Shown in pieces: positions 39,526 to 54,300 of a DNA stretch of 64,000 nucleotides. This stretch comes from Dirofilaria immitis. Its lineage: Eukaryota > Nematoda > Chromadorea > Rhabditida > Onchocercidae. The stretch lies in the NCBI GenBank assembly GCA_024305405.1, contig JAKNDB010000092.1:3193501-3257500 (forward strand). The letters are read 5' to 3'. The notes under the pieces were generated by a model, which was not told where the DNA came from, ran no database searches, and saw only the letters and a program-made list of their open reading frames with translations. The first letter of the stretch is position 1, and every line of letters begins with the position of its first letter. The position numbers and the translations under genes were made by a program.

Positions 39526-41488
39526 AAATTTGAAATTGAAATGCTTTTTAAGTTACCGTTTATTTTCAAATAATATTTGCTTTGAACGCTTGGCAGGGTG
39601 ATGGATGCATTACCTGAATAGTAAATCTTAAGTTTTCAAGCTTTCCCATCAGTAAGGCTTTCCTTCTTCCAAATGTCGAGGTCTTTTGCCTCATGTATTT
39701 TATCTTGTTAAAGTTTTACATCGATTTGTTTATTATTCTGAGCTATATTGTTATTATCTTTTAGGGATCTTTTTTCTTTTCCCCGAATAATTGTTAAGCA
39801 TTTTTTGAGAAGCCTGTTGTTTTGTCCAATACTCAGATGTGTTGAATGTGTTTCTATTTTTTCATCTCTGAGCAGTTTATCTGTATTGTTTAATTCATAT
39901 TGAATCGTAAAATTTTATTAATCTTTTGGTCAGAGAATAAATTTCTTGAAGCTGTCTTATAAAACTGCTGGGAAATCAGGATGAGTTTTAGCATTTTATT
40001 TGCTTTATGGTAATTTAGGTTAACTGGTGTTTTTGGACATGTAATATTACATGCAACAGTTAAATCGTTCACTTATATAAGTAATAGGTATTATTTTACT
40101 GACAATGAAATTGCTAAATCATATTGATATTGGTAATGTGAATACTTAAAAATTTTAAATTACATTTAAAAAGTAGAGCGACATTTTCCTTTTTCTGTAG
40201 ATCAGATTTAATAAGACATCTCAGAAATTGTGATTGTGTTAAAAAAAAATATGTAATTGGAGAAGAGATTAAAATTCCCGAACTTACATTTTGAAAAAAT
40301 GTGAAAACAGGAAGTCTTTTCAGGAGTTGGGTTCCGTGAATCTCATTTTTGAAATCGTGAGTTTTGAAAAATTCTGATGTTAATTCCACCTCTCATAGCA
40401 GTGAGTATTGTAAACATGGACTAATATCATTCATGGTTTATCAAACCTTCTCCGAGATTTTCCAAGCGTTACCTTGAATTAAGTTCTTTTTAAATCGAAT
40501 GTTGTATTGAGTTGTATGCGCACGGTACAGTGTAAAATACACATTTTATTGAAGCAGTTGTAGAATGACTGAATGAATGTAAAATTTTAGCATTAACTTC
40601 AGCATCAATATTAAACAACAATATAAAAATGATCTAAATAATGCTGCACACTTTTGATGAGGGATCGTTCTGTATAATATAATACTGCGCATGAGCAATC
40701 ATTGGTTGGAAGGAGTGAGAAGAAAATAAAATTAAATTAATTTTTCTGATGGCAAAAAGATCTAGATCAAAGGCTGTAAGAAATTTTTATTTTCCTTGGT
40801 AATATTGTAATTTCTCCTATAAAGGATATTAATCCAGTTAGCAAAGTAAAATAGTTAGTATTTGAGTTTCAAAAGCATTGAAAACTTATTCGATTTCGTT
40901 CTCTGCCTTCTCAAGGAATATTTTTTCTGCTGATTTGTTATCATGAAACTTGGTTCTTGAATTAATGCCCCAAAGTTTGAAAAAGAAAAAGTTTAGTCTT
41001 CCTTCTGCACAATAAATTAGACCAAAATTTGGAGCTATAGAATAATTTGTGCCTCATTTTAAAATTATTCATGCGTTAGATAGTGAGACTAAATTGAACG
41101 AAAAATAGATTTTTCTTAGTGATCCGTCTTCCGGATCACTAAGCGAAGTCTTCTTCTTTTAAAGTTTTGATCATTTTCAAGCGTCCAGTTTCAAAAAATC
41201 TGAAAAAGTGCCTTTGAAAATAAATTAGAAACTAAGAGCCATCTGTTATACGTGAACCGCACTAGAGACTGCTTATATATATTATGCTTATATTATCATA
41301 ACTATTACCATAATTAATATATTGATTGATTTTCGATCTTACAAGATTAAAAGATTTGAATAATTGTATTGATTTCTGATAACTATACGGATATAAAAGG
41401 AATACTTTACATTTGCATTTTCATAATTTTCTCCGTACTCATATAATGCAAAGTACAAAGAAAAAAGCGGTAAAGTATCAACGTTTAC
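39526..41488. other. convergent spacer after the BTB gene
   Basis: The BTB 3' UTR and the unlocated 3' end of the ET-module gene should lie here. No convincing exon was found. A 12-bp hairpin (41115-41143) lies within it. Confidence 0.45.
41115..41143. repeat. 12-bp perfect hairpin, 5-nt loop
   Basis: CTTAGTGATCCG at 41115-41126, loop TCTTC, exact reverse complement at 41132-41143. It resembles a terminator-like stem-loop but has no known role here. Confidence 0.85.
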
Positions 41489-44400
41489 CTTTTAAAACGC
41501 ATCACTTCTAGTACTGATTCTTTGCAATCGTCTCTTCCGGAGCAGCAGAAAATTTTGATTGCTTCGCCTCCGGCTAGGAACTCGACTGGTACCGCTAGAT
41601 TATACAATGCTTTTATTAAACAAATCTGTAAATGACGAATTCAATATTTCTTTTAGTGATCTTAATTGGCTTTTAAAAATTACACTTCTGAGCTGATCAA
41701 TAATTGGTTTCTTTCAAATAATTAAATTTAGAAAATAACCAAACAAACATTAGCAAGTTTGTGAGGTTGAGATTTTCTCGTCAATGACAGAGCACATCCA
41801 CCTTCCACTTTTCTATTCTTCATATCGGCAATATAGTAGCAAATCACTTTCTCACCGGCTGCTAATAAACACAGATCACGTCTACCGTCTAATGTCAAGC
41901 AGTGTTCTCGCTTCTGTAAAAATAACATTTTGCAGTATTAAGCAAAGAGATGAGGGACTTTTATGATTTAAAAGCATGTTTTACGTGAAGAAATTTCACG
42001 CAACGAAACAACTCTACGTGTATAATAGCAAACCGATAATTGCAAATGATCAAACACACATCAGCTGATGCTCGATTACTAGAAGAAAGTATGAGGTTTT
42101 TTAAAGATTGATAAGAATCGAAATAACGTGGTATTATAGATGACTAAAGATTGATAAGAGCCAAAATAGCATAGTACAAGAAATAGTTAATTACAACAAT
42201 TGAAATAGTGTGGTATTACAAATGATTAAAGATTGATGTGAATAGAAAGCCCTTCATTAAAATTTTTGGATTCTTATCATCCTTTTATCATTTCCTAACA
42301 TCACGTCACTTTTATGAATCAAATATATTTAAACTAACCTGAAAACTTTTTCTGGTATAATATACTTTCGTTTTTTCTATGTGATATTTTTCGCTTATAA
42401 AATTACATGGCTTGTCGATAATGGAGGAGCAGCAGCAAATCGTCGATGTTTCTCCTTCAAATACAATATCAGTAATATCACTACCATTAATAAAGCTGCG
42501 GACGCAGAATACGAATAAGAATTAAATCTTCCATCTTTTATTTGGTAATTAATTTTAATTACTGCTTAATCCCACTATATATTAATTTATAATTCTGCTT
42601 TTCCAGAAACAAAATGCTTTCTAGGTTTGCTAATATCTGTAATATGCCATGATGGTTTTAGATTTCGCAGTTTTAGATTCTCATCAAAAGCATTACTGTT
42701 AGTATCAGTCATTTATAATAGTAACCTAGTACAAGAACAATTAAATTTCGAAAAATAAAGAATAACCGGTATTCCAGTGTCATCATAAAACAATATGCAA
42801 ACATTGCACCATTCGAGTACCGAATTTTGGTCTTCAATCTATGTGAGCATATTTTCCCAGCTGGTAGCTTCTTATCTTCCAGCATAAAATCGCGCCTATT
42901 CATAAAATCTATAAAACTGATATGATAATAAATATTGTAATAAAACATTTGAAAATTATTCTCATTTAGATGAAATCATGCAGACCTCAACAATTGCTTC
43001 GATAAAATAAAGAAAAAATACGATGGAATTTATATAGAGAGAATTATTTTGGATCAAGGGTTTTAATCAACATGCACGATTTCTCGTATAATTTTTTAAT
43101 AGAATATTTCAAAATTAACCAAGGCCTCGGCCATATGTTTCTTCATAGCACCATGTTGTTTCCAGTGATCGACTTTGTGTAATTCTTTGTTCGATGAAAT
43201 CTTTCAAATAACACAATCTGCCATACTGAATACTTAACAATAATATGCATGAGAAATTACAACCATGATGTGAGTATTTATTTCATCTAAATGTGATATT
43301 CAATACATCTGAAGGAGAAATTATTGTCGATTATTTCAAATATTTTAAGCAATTAAAACTATTACCTTAACTAATAAAATTTAAACTCTTATTATTCTAC
43401 AGATTGAAAATGTGTTGGGATTTTTTTTTAATTTCAGTACATTCTTAACTTTTAGATTAGAAGAAGAGTTCAAATTTCAAATTCTTTTTCTGAAAAGTTT
43501 CTACAAATTTGCACTACTCTCAGCGTCAAAGAATCAGAAGCACTGATGAATCCTACAATATCCTATGCAAAATCTTATTTAAACAACTTAGTTTGATGTT
43601 ACAAGAGCAGGCAGTCTACCGAGCAGTCTACGGAACATATTTCACTATAATTCAGTATTGATATAATCGGTGCAACTATACCGAGGCAGTTTTGTCATTT
43701 TGAAATAATTAGCTGATTTGGATAATTGAACATTGAGAAATGACAAAGAAAATAAAATGGACTTTGTTTTGATAGTAGTTAAAATAATAAGTTCGGTTTT
43801 TGTTTATTCTTTCAACTAAATTAGCATCGCATCTTGGCTCTTCCTTTCCATTACATTTTAGTACTGCGACAGTCCAAGCTTTTACACTTTTTGAGATACG
43901 ATCAATCTGCGACTTGTTGGCATTAATTTCAGTGCAGCACTTCGTCCATGCTGTAATCATTTGGTACAACATCCTGAGAACCCGTTATAATATATTGATT
44001 TGGTTATAGTATTATTACGAATTAAAGTTTGCTCGTTTTTATTTCGAACATTCGTAGATATATTTCAAAAACTGCCAGACGAAAGTTTTGGAATCGTATG
44101 ACTCATATCCTTGTCGAAGATTTAATAAAGGTAAGAAATGAAGAAAGTATCGGACAAAAAAGAAGAAAAGAACTATTGTAAACATGATTATCGCAACCAT
44201 TATTTTTATTTAATCCATTAGATATTTTGTCAGTGGAATTGTGCAGTTGTCTAATTACTCAAATGGTAAGATAATCAGTCAGATAATTCTCTTCGTCTTA
44301 TTTTTCTACCTAGTTCTCATACCGCCATTTTGCTTTGAAATATTCTTTATTTCTTCGCAAGAACGTCGCTGGCTTTCGAAAAGAAGTCTTGTTAGACATT

Positions 44401-47400
44401 AAAACGGACAGCACTTATCAACAAGCTTCTCGAAAAAAAAGTCATATCAGATAATCTTTTATTTATAAAACAAAAAGTATAAAAACAAAAAATATATATA
44501 TATATATTAGTCATCTATATAGGATCAGAGCAGTGCTTAATAATTTTTTGCTTTTATGAAAAATAAATGTGATATCTTACTATTTTTGAGATTTTTGTAT
44601 TCAAAGATATCAGCTACAATTAGTTCCTCTTTGCTATTAAAAATTTCTTCCGCTGATCTTTCAAATTCCATATTGTAGCCTTAAAAAATAACAAAAAGTT
44701 ATAACATTGTTGTATCATACTCAGCTCTTCTGTTAAAATGGTGTAACAAAAATTTCGTGGCAATATTTAGTCTTTTAGAATGAATCATATCATTTCTAAA
44801 TTCTACGGTCGATTCATTATTCTAAATTCATGAGAATATTTCAGAGCTAAAAGTTTCACTTCCATTGATAGTAATGTAACAAGCAGTTCTTCAATCATTC
44901 AATATTCTATTAATTATTGATAAAATTCGTTGCACAAACCGTATATGAGATTCAGAGGCATCATCAGACTGAAATCATAGTACACGATGCAATTATTAGC
45001 GTAGATATCAGAAAAAATATGTGTTGTAGTATATGTCGATGTGCACATTTCGTTAATTCGTAATTCTTATCATTGGTGAGAACGTTTTGACCGAAATCCT
45101 TAATTTCATTTAAAGATTCTAACATTAGAATTTGAGAATTAATTAAACGCATTTAATAAGGAACCAAAATGATATTCATATTAGAGTACTGCTTACAGTT
45201 TTAATATTGCACATATTATCTTTTCGATTGTCGCAGCAACATATCACCTGAATAAGATTTGCATAATTATTCGTGGGAAAATTAACAGAAATCTGAAGCA
45301 CAAAAATTTATAAATAAAATTTAATTCTCTTCTCAGAGAATCATAAACAAGAGTGATATTTCTTGCTTTTCAAAATGCTATTTCCATGATGATTTGAAGG
45401 CAATCGATGTAATAGTATCTTACTGCAAGCATTAATAACTTTAAACAATAAAAGTTTGATAATTTCAAGTAGTTTAGTGTAATTTAAATGATCTAACAAA
45501 TTCATGTAATAATTTTAGACATAATTAAATAAGCAAATAACTTAATAATCATAAATGATCAAATGAAGGATGTCCAGTGATAAAGAATGCATAATGATTT
45601 ATCAGAGTAAAAAACCTATAAAAGTGATATTTTTTAAATGAATTTTTATGCATCTACAAATTCAGAAACCATTAATGAAGAAAAAGAAGAAAAGCATGAT
45701 AATACCGTAAACATCTGCGATACATTGACTGAAAAAGGCATCACTAATGGACACATTTTCGAGCAACTCTCAATTGCAGAACATTGTGTGGAGCGATTCA
45801 TCGAGACATATTGGTGACATCGATAGATGCCTTTTTCATTCTTTTGTCGATACACCATATGAAGTGCTAACCAAATGCACTGTTTCTTCGATAGTAACAT
45901 TTAAACGAAAAGATGCGAAGCAGCTCTAAACATAACATCTGATCTGGTTTCCTTAAAATTCAGAAGCGTGAAGAAACGGGATGCAATCTAAATAATGTAA
46001 TAAATTTGATTGAATTCTATAACTATTCAATTGGTACTCATACACTCATAATTAATAAACTTATTAGCAATGCGTAATCTGATGACATCAAACATCAACT
46101 ACTGTATTCAGGTCACCTAATTGAGGAGCGAGAGTTTTTTTCAACTTTTACAATACCGCAAATGAAATAAAATAAATTTCTTTAGTTTCTTTTCCTCCTT
46201 TCTTTCATCATCATCATCGAGATTAAAATTATTAAATGATAATAGACAGTAGCTATATTTCAAGAGCTTTAATTATTCATTGATTTTAAAAAAGATTCAA
46301 AATAAAGTGCAAAATTAAGAAACTGACACTTCCCAGAGGTAAGGACCTAAGTGTGCTTCTGATAAATTGCCCAGTTCCATAAATTGTCTCCTGAGTTCCA
46401 TTGGCACATACATGCATATCTCCATCCAATGGTATCGTACATTTATGCCGAAAACGCCAATAGCAGCAACAATGCACTTCGTATTGGCGATTTTTATATC
46501 GAATAACGCAGTGTCCATCAGATATGAATTCATTCTGGATGAAATGAGGAATTGAATAATGATGAACTCTGTCAATTAAATGAGAGAAATATATTATTTA
46601 ATTAACTGGATAGAATACGATTTCTAGTATTAAATATATATATATATATATATATAAAATGATCGCTGAAGGTGATTGTTAAGTGATATCAACTTTGGAT
46701 AACTTCATGATCCACTTGTGGGAGCGTATAAAAAGACACACTTGCTGAATTGTTTGTTGAATTGAAACGATAAGAACAACATTTAATCGTTAAGGATGCT
46801 TGTTCCTAGGAAGTTCCACTTAACTATACAGGAGTTCATAATTTTTGAATTATAGTTTGTATTTTAATCCATACTATAACTTCTTAAATTATTATAATAT
46901 TTATTACTAAAAAACCTTAGAAAAAGTATGATCAGATTTTGAGCCATATCGATACGGATTGCATATCGCATCATATGCGCCAAATATCTGCAATAAATAT
47001 TTGTGCATGATCAATTCGTTTATCAATGCAACGCTCAGATTTTCTGGGGCAATGTGCTATTAAAAATCTGAAAAAAAATTTCGAAATTATTCCTCATAAT
47101 TTTTTTACTGATCGATTGATACGAATTCCAAAATTGTCTCTCTTTATGCTTCTGTCTTCCATTTACGAATTATAAGACTTAATTTTTTTGAAATAAAGCT
47201 AAAATTACGATACCTTTTCACGTTCCTTTTGATCCAAAAATGCATAAATAGCAAATCCAGCATAAATGCTCGTTCTCGAGTAACTATCTAAGTGATACAT
47301 GCACGGAGCATAAAACGGATAACTGACTATCTGAACGACAAATAACTGAACATTTTCTTTCAATATGACTTCTTGCAGAGTCAAAAAGCATAAAATAATT

Positions 47401-49140
47401 TTTTTTGCTTGCTGGGCCTCTTACAGGCTGTACTCTATTGTAACTCTTTTTTCGAGGATCTTTGAACAAATCACGAAAAATCTTTAAAGACGTATAGAAT
47501 CTCTGTCTTCTCAGTTTATTTATTAATGTTAAAATCTTTCATGACATTTGTGAACAGCTTTAAATTTTTTATCCATCTGTAGTACACATCTCATATTTAA
47601 ATTTTGAAATCATGGTGTATACTATCCAGACTTTTTCAAAATATATAAAAAAAATTTGACAGTATTCTTAGATTAATTGGCAGAGAACAAAAACCTGGTT
47701 GGAATATAAACCAGGACATGAAAACCATATTTGTGGGATAAAACTCCGATACTCTTCGCAGAAACCAAAGTGCTTATTCGTTTGAATACATATACTTTTC
47801 GTCATAAATAAAATTTTCAATGTCAACAATTGCAGTTTCTTGTTTAACTGAAAAGCTATTTTTGATGCCGAATTTATCATTCTAAATTTGTATGAGAATT
47901 TCACCAGAAAATTAGACCTTTAATAATTAAGAAATTGAAAACAGTTGATCCCCATATCGTTATTATAATTTAAAGTTGCGAGAAGCTAAAAAAGATTTAC
48001 ATTGTTTGGCTCTCTAAGTAGTTTACAAGTACTGCAACATGTGAAAAATTGACTGCTTATCATCGTGCCATTCTTCTAGAAATTTGATTATGCATAATTT
48101 TTGTTTATCTTAATTTTTCGAAGCTTTATATTAAGCAATCTATCAAGTTTTGACCTTCAAAGCAACGAATGTCAACCTTAATGATGAAAGATGAAAATAC
48201 ATGAAAAGAAAATGTCGCACTGCAGGATAATTCATCACTCCAAATTGAAGTTGTTCTTCAGATACACAGTAATCATCCATTATTTTTATTTGATGGTCAT
48301 CACTTCCTTCGAAAAACGTAGTTTTAAAAGCTATAAAAATTTGCGTAATTAAAGAATGAATATTGTTTAGAAATAAGACGTATGTCAAAAAACAGGTAAA
48401 TCAAAAAGACCGAAAAGTTAATATCAAACAAAAATACTATCATTCATATTTTATGCTCTCATCACTCTCATATCATTTTCATTATCTTCTCCTATAGTAT
48501 TTTCAATTTAAATTCCCCATTCATCATTCTGTAAATTTTCTGTCTTTTACGTAAAACATTTTCTTAAATGGAATGAAGTTCTTCAATGTTCGTTAATTCC
48601 CTTAACCAAGTAAAATTCAAAAGTGTTAATTCATAGAAGAAGTTAAATTACGTGTCGAAGTCCAATGCTGAACAATTAAAATGAAACCTTCTTCATCATT
48701 ACTTGGCAGTTTGGTGATAATACTGCAGTAGGATTGTTTTGTCTTTTCTTGAGTACCCCCAAAGAAACAAACGTTTGATTGGAATCCTGCAACTGCCAAT
48801 AATTTTTCTATTACTTTTTGCTCATGGAGATATAAATCATATCACTGAATGTGGTAATAAAGTTCATATTTATAATCACCTAATTCTCTATATTATAAAA
48901 ATGAGAAGATAACGAATAAAATTAATTTCTCTTCAGTAATTAATTGACGACAAGATGAATTTGAATTTCCAAAAGAATTTTATGAATCAAAGAATCTGTT
49001 AAAGGCAATGGACAAAGGAAATCTGTCATAAAAATGTCCAAAAAAATTGAATAACATCCAACTACTGAAGATGATGATAAACTAACCAATATGAATGAAG
49101 AGCAAAAAATAGTCACGACCACCTGCAATAAAAACAGCAT
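41489..49140 (-). CDS. large secreted or membrane protein with tandem cysteine modules (ET-module-like), partial model
   Basis: A multi-exon minus-strand gene of which only some exons are firm: 49066-49140 (signal peptide MLFLLQVVVTIFCSSFILVS), 48652-48786 (NVCFFGGTQEKTKQSYCSII), about 47214-47371 (YPFYAPCMYHLDSYSRTSIY), 46347-46534 (HCVIRYKNRQYEVHCCCYW, then RHKC), 45197-45247 (VICCCDNRKDNMCNIKT), 43800-43980 (KCCTEINANKS, uncertain), 42339-42495 (GETSTICCCSSIIDKPCNF), 41749-41913 (HCLTLDGRRDLC, VICYYIADMKNRKVEGGC), 41489-41625 (VEFLAGGEAIKIFCCSGRDD, then CKES). The recurring order Cys, then CYY..GC, then I/F-CC(C) and a final Cys-Asn/Lys is the pattern I know from the nematode ET module (small disulphide-rich extracellular domain of unknown role); this assignment is inference. 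The last three listed exons join with perfect phase. Neither the complete exon set nor the stop codon was located, so boundaries between 43 and 48.6 kb are approximate. Two adjacent genes instead of one cannot be excluded. Confidence 0.6.
44492..44508. repeat. (TA)n run
   Basis: Short TA microsatellite in an intron of the cysteine-module gene. Confidence 0.9.
46633..46657. repeat. (TA)n run
   Basis: About twelve TA units in an intron of the cysteine-module gene. Confidence 0.95.
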
Positions 49141-51371
49141 CTCCGTAAAAATGATTGAATTGATTCCCGAAATACGAGTTTATCAAATTGAGAATTATGC
49201 AAATTAATTATCAGCATGCAGATTTACTGATTTTATATCTCTCATACCGAAATTAAGGTGATGTTTTCCATTTCTTTGTTTCCACAATGTCTTCTTTGTG
49301 AATCGTTTTGGATCAACTATTAATCCGATCGAATCAATCCTCCAAATATGAGTTTATTCAACGTAACAAAACATTGTCCGAGATAATCAAACAGATTAGC
49401 TAGAAAGTAGAAATATAAATAGAAACGAAATGTGCAAAATTTCGTATGCAAAAGTCAAATTAATCTGGATTGAAAATTTGTTTTAAAAAACTAATTTCAA
49501 AACTATTATCTCATAAAATATGTTTTGGTTCATTTGATGCATCGAAAAGATGAATTAATAGAATCGGATGTTGGATAAATTTCTTCTGATGTGAAAAAGA
49601 TTCATAAAGAAGACACATATGGAGAAATTTATTGATAAGTTTGAATCAGAAATGATTGTTTTTTCCTTTCACTAACAAATGTATAGCTACGCTACATGTA
49701 TATACTTTTCCTAACATTTTGTGTATCTACTTTATCGGTCAACTTTTATTAAAAGTTCAAAAAATATAAAAAGAAACGAAATAAGCAATGTAATTTAATT
49801 ATCAACTGCTTATTGAAATTTAAAAGATTTTTCATAAAAGTAAATCAAATGTTAAATATACCAATGCTTTTGTATTAGAGGACATTTGACATTGTAAGGA
49901 ACCTGTAAATTATGAAATAATAATAGCGACGAAATATTTTAAGAATTGATGATGAAATAAAATAATTCCAAATTTGAAAATAAAAGTTTGAAAATCATAA
50001 AATGATAAATAGCAGAATAGTAATTAATTAGAAAATTGTTTATAACCAAAGCATTCATTATTATAGATAACACCAGATGAACATTATTATTATCCTAAAT
50101 AATATCTCTCTTGACAAGCTTGCAAAAATGGTATATCAATCTCTCGCATTATATTATTTCCAAAATATTTCGTTCTAAGAAAAAATTCTTTTCAATAGTT
50201 GATATAATAAATAATAATTTGATAGAGGAATATAAAATTTTAAACAAAATATTTTTTTTTATGCTCTTTTCTTTTTAATTTTCATCCAAAATCTTATCCT
50301 TTGATCACATGGAAAACGAAAATTACTGTTGGTGATAAGCATTGGTGCTTGAGTAAAAATGGATTAATCCTGAGTGGAAGAGGGTTTTCTCTGATCTATA
50401 TGATAAATTATAATATTTCAATTACTTAAAAACGATATTTCATATAGATGAGGGCTTCATTTTAAATGGTATGTTGCTGATTGTTTGCATATTTATTGAA
50501 TGCAAAGAATTGCAGATGTCTTCGATCGTTAATTAATCTCATCGCAATTGATATTGCATAAATATGTATGAAATTTGGCCGTTCTTGATAAAAATAGTAC
50601 TACTTGCATCACTGTCATCACACATCCGTCGTAATAAAAAAAAGAAAAAAAAAGGTGGGTTAAACGAGTAATAGTCTTTTCATTGTCACAATCAATGCTT
50701 CTCTCTTAATTATTGAATTCTGGTTTGAGGAGACATTTGTAGACAGCCCTTTACTCACTTTTTGCTGAATGACAAATACTTTCTTTTTCGCGGATTAATT
50801 TCTTTGGACAGAGGAAATCAGTAGAAAAAGTTTCTATCATTTTGCTAATGTCAAATGTTATTTCTCTCCTTATTACAATAATCGCTAGTTCGTATTGTAT
50901 CGTTGGAATAAGATTTAAAAACGGTATTCCAAATTTTGTTCTGATTAATCTTCGGATAAAGTTCTAAAACATATGTAATCAGAGGTTTGATAAAATTATA
51001 GTTTTTTAATCTCTGCAAAATGAAATAGTTCCTTTTTTTAATCTTTAACCAGTACAACAGTAGCACTCGCACTAAAATCATAAAACAAAAATGATAACAT
51101 TCTAATGATTGCTTGTCACAAAAAGTTCATATCTCTACCTGCTTTTTTATTCGCATCAAAAAAGTAATTAACAAGTATTTGCATTCACAGGAATGATAAC
51201 CATCCTCATTACTAATAGCTATAAAATATAATCAATGTTTGAAATTATTTACTTCATTTACTGTTTAAGAAAAATTCTTTGGTAGTTTTTGTGAATTACC
51301 CAAAAACTATAAATTAAAAAAACTTCATCGAACTGGGTAACTAATCAAAGTAGGGAAGGATCGCATCCATA
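49141..51371. promoter_or_regulatory. divergent intergenic region (cysteine-module gene / P-gp)
   Basis: About 2.2 kb of very AT-rich DNA between two predicted start codons facing away from each other. No core promoter motif could be assigned with confidence. Repressed or shared regulation of the P-gp cannot be read from sequence. Confidence 0.3.
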
Positions 51372-54300
51372 ATGAATATGAAAAGCAAATCGAACACGAA
51401 CAATGAATTTTGGAGTCTATATAGTTTTGCTGACGGGGTTGATATTCAGGTAAGTAATCTCTTTTCAATACCTCTTTAATTTATTACCTGTAATTTGTGA
51501 ATTTCTCATTTACTAAATGGAAGTATCAATTTTATAGCTGATGATAGTTGGATTGGTTCTAGCACTCATTCAAGCTATTCTTTTACCGTTTGTATGGCTC
51601 GTAATGGGTGATTTCGTCTCAATTTCAATCATTCGTGAGGTTAAATTATTATCAATAATAAAATGAAATGTGGTTTGAATCAAAATTATATGAATATTTT
51701 AAGAGTCCTTTAGTTTTCATTGTTTGGAAAAATTAGATGAACTGAAGGCAGTCAATAAGATAAAGTTCATGAAAAAATAGAATTTTCAAGTTCAATAATT
51801 TGCACACAATCTTACATTACAATATGATTATGCCTTCATTACAAATATATTAATTTATACAGAATTTGCTGTTGATTCTGAAAATGGCTTTTAATTCGTA
51901 ATATTATAAAGTGCTAACTTCTATTTCTTCTGGGATAACTCTATTACATCAGTAATTTTCAGCAGTAGTCAGAGACATACAAGAACTTTGCTGTCTCTTC
52001 AACATACATCATCATACTAAAATTTTCTTTTCACATAATTTACGTCCGATCATGCTTCGCAGTAGTAGTTATAATGTTTGTGCACTCCGAATCATTACAT
52101 TCGAACCAAACATAAAAAATGAAGTAGTGATGATGCTTCCCAATTTATTTTACGTTTACTGTTTCATCTTTCATTAAAAATATGAAATACTTCTTCATAT
52201 TCATTAAATTTTAGGTGATATCTTCATTAGATTAGATTTCTACTTCTGCAAACTATAACTAAAATTTAAGTTTTGTGGGCATCAAAGAATTCAGTTATTT
52301 CTGTAAGTAGAAATACTAAGCGCAAACAAAAGAGGAATAAAAAGTACCATTTGGCTATTATCGGACTATTAATTAGTATTAACTAGCAACTATCATCATC
52401 AAATACTAATTAAATGATAATTTTCGCGATGGATTATTTTTTTCGAATGATTTTAGTATATAATTTAAAACTAAATAATTGATTGGATTCAGGAAATCTG
52501 ATTTTCAATAGCCAAATTTGGAAATTCTAAGATAAAATGAAATTGAATTCCAAAACATTTTTCCTTTCAAGAAAAATGTTTAAGACTGGAAATGTCATTA
52601 TTGCGAATGGTTTTCCTGTTATCCTTCTTTTTTGTTTTTTTTTGAAAATATTGCTAAAACAAATCATCCTTCATAAGGAAGCAAAATGAAAAATAAAAAT
52701 TTGGCATTTCATGATTTCTAGCAGCATTCATTCTCTCAGAGATCCCATAAATTACGAGAGTACTATTGACTTTTTCTTCCGAATAGGAGCTCTAATCTTT
52801 GTCGATTAATAGACATCCGATCTATTTTTAAGATGGAGCACGAAATCCCTATCAGTTAATCAGAGTGCTTAAAGATCTTTTTACATATTTGATTGAGACT
52901 AAATATAGTCTCTTTCCATCATATCAAGAGTTGGCATATTAGAAGGATTTGCTAAAGTAAAGACTATAATAAAAATGGTATTTGTTGTTATAAATATTAT
53001 CATGTATGTTGTTGTCAATTGCAAATACGTGAAAATGATTTCAAAATTCAAGTCAAGCAAATTTGTCCAATAAATAAGGAAATCTAATATTTTGAAATCA
53101 ACATGAAGTTTACATGCACTTCTAATATCTATATAGAAATTTAAGAATTTGTCTAGTTCAGTACTTCTACACATCGTCCTTGACCTCTGCATCTGCAGGA
53201 AAATGCATAGAACTAATAAAAGCAAAATTCTCATCTTCAATTAAAAAATTCTGAATTAATTATAAGAAATGTCAATTCTTTTTAGAAGTTAAAATGAAAT
53301 GTGAAATTTGATGTGAAGTGAGAAATATCTAAAAATATGTTTTATGTCTTTCTTTTAAGATAACATTACACTAAATTATAACAGAACCGGTTACTCCTGT
53401 GAATTGACGCTATTGAAATTTAATGAATATATTTTAATCATTAATTAACAGTAGTTTGTTCTCTATTTTAGAAATTTCTAATAAGATAACAATTATTAAT
53501 TCATTTCAGCAATACAAACTGGAAAAGGCGAAACATTTCAAATTGTTTGATTCAAGCAAAAATGAAAATGTCTTAAGCAGCAATGATAGTTTCAATCCAT
53601 TTAATTTAACCGGCTCTCCCGATGTTCTAACGCGACAATCCCAAATAGATTCTCAATTTGAATATTCCGCGACACCAGCATTTGTGATAATGTTGTCATT
53701 GTCGATGGCCACATTTTTTGCTGCTTTTTTCAAGTATACAATCATTCTCTTCAGGCTTTTTAGGATTTTTGACAGTGTCCGGAAACTGATATCTTAATTT
53801 ATCAGATTTGTATTTGAGATAATACTTGTATCCTAATTCAAATCCAGTAAATAAAATTTTTTTACCAATAGAAATTTCATTACAAATAAAAGCACTTGAT
53901 GAGTTATTGTTCTCAATTTTATTGGTGAATTCTCAGTTTCAATTCTCTTATCATTATTGCTATTAAGGTTTTTCTTGGTTGAGTTAATTTTGCATTCTGT
54001 TCTTACTTCTTTTCAATCATTTAAATCGCTTCATTGCTAATTAAGTTGGATTGTTACAGCGCTTAGCTTGGGAAGTATCTGGTATCAGACAAGTTTTTCG
54101 CGTTAAAAAAGCCTATATCCGAAAATTATTGCATATGGATGTTGCATGGCTTGAGTCGCGTCATTCCGGACAAGTGGCTTCTATGTTGCACGAGTGAATC
54201 ATTTGATATTCTTTCTACCTCATTAGAAAAAAAAATTGAAAGAATTAATCACACTGCTTTTGAATATTCTTGATGAAATAAATGAGTTTTCTCGAATCTA

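Noticed and set aside
40968..40992. Another SL1-like string (AATTAATGCCCCAAAGTTTG)
   Set aside because: Needs several insertions to align with SL1 and has no start codon or repeat relation, so it is not distinguishable from chance.
41115..41143. Rho-independent terminator
   Set aside because: The hairpin looks terminator-like but the DNA is a nuclear eukaryotic gene region, where that mechanism does not apply.
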